Assembly: GCA_014650475.1 (NCBI GenBank)
Contig: BMVA01000002.1
Span: 496,001-560,000 of the forward strand
Direction: 5' to 3'
Source of the DNA: Streptomyces albogriseolus
GTDB lineage: Bacteria > Actinomycetota > Actinomycetes > Streptomycetales > Streptomycetaceae
Length of the DNA stretch: 64,000 bases
A program made the position numbers and the translations under genes. The notes under the pieces are model-generated. The model searched no databases and had not been told where the DNA came from. It saw nothing but the letters and a program-made list of their open reading frames with translations. Positions 61,102 through 64,000 of the stretch are shown here, in pieces (the stretch's first letter is position 1; the number at the start of each line of letters is the position of its first letter).

Positions 61102-62102
61102 GCGCCGCTCCCGGCGACGGGCGCCGTCACGGTGACCGCCCCGGCGTCCCGCGCGTAGGTCTCCCGGATGGCGGAGCGCGCGGCCGGCGGCAAGGTGTCG
61201 ATCATGCTCATGACACGCTCACGTCGTCGCGCGACGGCACGGCGCGGCGGAAGACCGGGGGACGGCTCGAGCTGGGGCACGATCACCCGGGCCGCGGCGG
61301 GGGTCGCGGTGTTCGCCTCGGCGGCGAGGGTGGCCGCGTCCTTCTCCTCGGACATGCCGATGGGCCCCTCGCGCCGGCCGCCGAGGAACTGGGACACGAC
61401 CGGCTCGTCGCTGGTGAGGAGCACCTCGCGCGGACCGAAGGTGACGAGCTCGCGCCGGAAGAGCATCCCCATGTTGTCGGGCACGGTGGCGGCGATGTCG
61501 AGGTTGTGGGTGACGATCAGCATGGTCGCGTCGATCTGCGCGTTCAGGTCGATCAGCAGCTGCGAGAGGTAGGCGGTGCGGACCGGGTCGAGCCCGGAGT
61601 CCGGTTCGTCGCACAGGATGATCTGCGGGTCCAGCACGAGCGCGCGGGCCAGCCCGGCCCGCTTGCGCATGCCTCCGCTGATCTCGCCCGGAAGCTTGCC
61701 CTCCGCACCCAGCAGTCCGACGACCTCGATCCGCTCCATGACGATACGGCGGATCTCCGACTCCTTCTTGCGGGTGTGCTCACGCAGCGGGAAGGCGATA
61801 TTGTCGAAAAGGGACAGGGACCCGAAAAGGGCGCCGTCCTGGAACATGAGACCGAACAATTTGCGAGTCTCGTAGATATCCCTTTCCGGGCTGTTCACCA
61901 TGTCCACTCCATTGATGAGGACACGGCCTTTCTCGGGTTTGAGCAACCCGATGAGCGACTTCAGAAAGACGGTCTTTCCGGTGCCGGACGGGCCCAGCAT
62001 CACACTGACTTCTCCGGCCGGGAGAGTGAGTGACACGTCCCGCCAGATGTTCTGCCTGCCGAAGGACTTGGTCAGCCCTTCGACCACTACTTCGATTCCC
62101 AT
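61098..62102 (-). CDS. mceG: Mce transporter ATPase (MlaF/MceG type)
   Basis: This 334-residue ABC ATPase has Walker A (MLGPSGTGKTVFLK), the Q-loop in LMFQDGALFGSL, the signature EISGGMRKRAGLARAL and Walker B IILCDEPDSGLDP, all of MlaF/MceG type. The C-terminal 90 residues (from about 240) are an extension absent from E. coli MlaF; they may interact with YrbE. It is the first gene of the mce operon here; in mycobacteria the ATPase (Mkl) is encoded apart from the mce operons. ATG 62102 follows GGAGG. It powers lipid transport. Confidence 0.95.
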   Translation of the reverse strand: MGIEVVVEGLTKSFGRQNIWRDVSLTLPAGEVSVMLGPSGTGKTVFLKSLIGLLKPEKGRVLINGVDMVNSPERDIYETRKLFGLMFQDGALFGSLSLFDNIAFPLREHTRKKESEIRRIVMERIEVVGLLGAEGKLPGEISGGMRKRAGLARALVLDPQIILCDEPDSGLDPVRTAYLSQLLIDLNAQIDATMLIVTHNLDIAATVPDNMGMLFRRELVTFGPREVLLTSDEPVVSQFLGGRREGPIGMSEEKDAATLAAEANTATPAAARVIVPQLEPSPGLPPRRAVARRRERVMSMIDTLPPAARSAIRETYARDAGAVTVTAPVAGSGA

Positions 62103-62277
62103 ATCACCTCCAGCGGACGCCCGTGACACACACCGCGGGCGCACCTCTCCGCGACTTGTCACCACGCGGACAACACACCGGCCCGGCGCCGGCCGGCGGG
62201 AGGTGGGCCGGTGGGACGTCCGCCGGGGCTCCCCCAGTCGGGGGCCGGTGACCCGGAGCCGAGCACCGCACCGGCAC

Positions 62278-62293
62278 GTTACGGCCGAGTAAC
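62278..62293. promoter_or_regulatory. GTTAC-N6-GTAAC dyad upstream of the mce operon
   Basis: A perfect inverted repeat of five bases with a six-base spacer lies 176 bases upstream of the ATPase start. The shape resembles TetR/GntR lipid-regulator sites. Confidence 0.45.
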
Positions 62294-62480
62294 CTCAGCG
62301 GGCAACACCGCATGACGAGTTTTCCGGGGAACCGGCCCACGCCCTGTGAAACCTGTCAGCGGGAGCACAAGGACGCCCCCGGAAACTGTCCGCCGGTGAG
62401 CACCACGGCCTGCCGCGCAGGCCCGCCGGGAAGCCCCCGCCGACACCGGCCGCCCCTCCTTCCTTGACAGCACGTGATGA

Positions 62481-63257
<777 letters not shown>

Positions 63258-63277
63258 GCCGCCGCCCGCTCACCCTC

Positions 63278-63301
63278 GCCCGGCCGGCACCCCGGCCGGG
63301 C
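63278..63301 (+). terminator. Terminator after the secreted-protein gene
   Basis: GCCCGGCCGG-CACC-CCGGCCGGGC is a perfect 10-base-pair hairpin, 20 bases after the stop codon. Confidence 0.8.
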
Positions 63302-63359
63302 GTTCGCGGGCTCTGTCCCTGATTCCCCCGACACCGTCCCTTCCGCCGAGCGGAGCTGT

Positions 63360-64000
63360 ATGAGAGTCCAACGAGCCGCCACCCCGCGGCCCCGCCGAGT
63401 CCGCGCCACGCTCACGTCGACGGCCGCGTTCGTCGTGCTCGCCGCCCTTGTCCCGGCCACGGCGTCGGCCTCGGACACCCAGGAGGTCGACGCCGAACTC
63501 CCCTACGTCTGCGCGTTCCCCTCGGGGAAGGCGCCCGTGACGGTGCGGATCTCGGCGGAGTTCCCGCAGCGGTTCCGGGCGGGTGAGGCGTTCACCCCCA
63601 CCGGCGTCACCACCGCGGTGGAACTCCCGGCGGAAGCGGTCGCGGACCTCCCCCTGCGCGACGCGTCCGAGGTGCGCGCCCGCACCGCGCTCGCCGTGGA
63701 CGTGGCCCAGGACTCGGCCGCGGCCACGGCGACATGGCGGGGGGACTCCGGTCCCGTCGCCCTGCCGGAGTCCGGGCCGCTGACGCTGACCACGACGGGC
63801 GGCGTCCCCTCGGTGACGGGCCGGAGCGACGGCGCCCTGACCTTCACCGCGGGCGTCCTGGCGATCGACCTGACGCCGGGTCCGGAGGACGACGCCGGCA
63901 GCGGCGCGGGGACCGGCTCACCGGCCGTCGACTGCGCGCTCGCCGAGGACGCGCCGGACAAGGGGCTGCTGGCCACCGTGCCGGCCGTCCCGGACGCACC
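63360..64000 (+). CDS. Secreted protein, possibly DUF6801-like (3' end outside window)
   Basis: The frame is open from ATG 63360 to the right edge, giving 213 visible residues. It starts MRVQRAATPRPRRVRATLTS with a signal peptide (FVVLAALVPATASA). The mature part begins EVDAELPYVCAFPSGKAPVT and VRISAEFPQRFRAGEAFTPT, a beta-sandwich-like pattern I associate with DUF6801-type Streptomyces proteins, from memory only. Two cysteines, in YVCAF and VDCAL, may form a disulfide. CGGAG lies four bases before the ATG. The gene follows the previous secreted gene by about 100 bases, after a terminator. Confidence 0.75.
   Translation, partial: MRVQRAATPRPRRVRATLTSTAAFVVLAALVPATASASDTQEVDAELPYVCAFPSGKAPVTVRISAEFPQRFRAGEAFTPTGVTTAVELPAEAVADLPLRDASEVRARTALAVDVAQDSAAATATWRGDSGPVALPESGPLTLTTTGGVPSVTGRSDGALTFTAGVLAIDLTPGPEDDAGSGAGTGSPAVDCALAEDAPDKGLLATVPAVPDA

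Overview
The window is high-GC actinobacterial chromosome, almost certainly Streptomyces. Evidence: very GC-rich codon third positions, GTG and TTG starts, many ATGA/GTGA stop-start overlaps, a PucR-like FasR regulator in front of fabD-fabH-acpP-fabF, and one long mce transport operon. From memory the gene order resembles the S. coelicolor SCO2366-SCO2424 region; this was not checked by alignment. No tRNA, rRNA, insertion sequence, prophage or CRISPR array was seen. It reads as core or near-core chromosome with a few accessory pieces.

Layout. 1-2.8 kb (minus strand): a DUF475 membrane protein (cut by the left edge), two tandem TerD proteins, an AhpE-type peroxiredoxin and a DUF3052 protein, facing aceE (pyruvate dehydrogenase E1) at 3.2-6.0 kb. 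6-14 kb: a small membrane protein, a TetR-controlled MFS exporter, a DUF1023 hydrolase, a DUF4429/SHOCT protein, a MerR/aldo-keto reductase pair with a near-textbook MerR promoter, a broken GNAT acetyltransferase and a beta-lactamase-fold hydrolase. 14-20 kb: a three-gene unit of an uncharacterised protein, an Hsp90-family ATPase and a 974-residue TPR-like protein. 20-24 kb: a secreted subtilase with a P domain, a pirin and fasR. 24-27.7 kb: the type II fatty acid synthase operon fabD-fabH-acpP-fabF.

27.8-37 kb: a DUF3145 protein, an SGNH lipoprotein, a cytosolic aldose epimerase, a secreted pyroglutamyl-peptidase-like protein without the catalytic cysteine, an EI24 membrane protein, and two divergent regulator pairs (XRE-cupin/MFS and MarR/quinone-oxidoreductase-like). 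37-47 kb: a zinc-ribbon membrane protein, then a sugar or sugar-acid catabolic region: an enolase-superfamily dehydratase, a zinc dehydrogenase, a U32-like TIM-barrel protein, a ChvE-type sugar ABC transporter and a Tat-exported aldose epimerase. 47-50 kb: an HisC-like aminotransferase with a long Pro/Gln-rich tail, and a secreted lytic transglycosylase. 50-62 kb (minus strand): a 13-gene mce operon with ATPase, two YrbE permeases, six Mce proteins and four Mce-associated proteins. 62.6-64 kb: two secreted proteins of unknown function, the second cut by the right edge.

How it fits together. AceE makes acetyl-CoA, and FasR with fabDHPF uses malonyl-CoA derived from it, so central carbon flux and membrane lipid synthesis lie close together. 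The mce operon probably moves lipids or sterols across the envelope, and a peptidoglycan-cutting enzyme follows it. Many small regulatory genes appear to be leaderless: a -10-like hexamer lies 6-7 bases before the start codon and there is no ribosome binding site. The most unusual block is the Hsp90/TPR unit.
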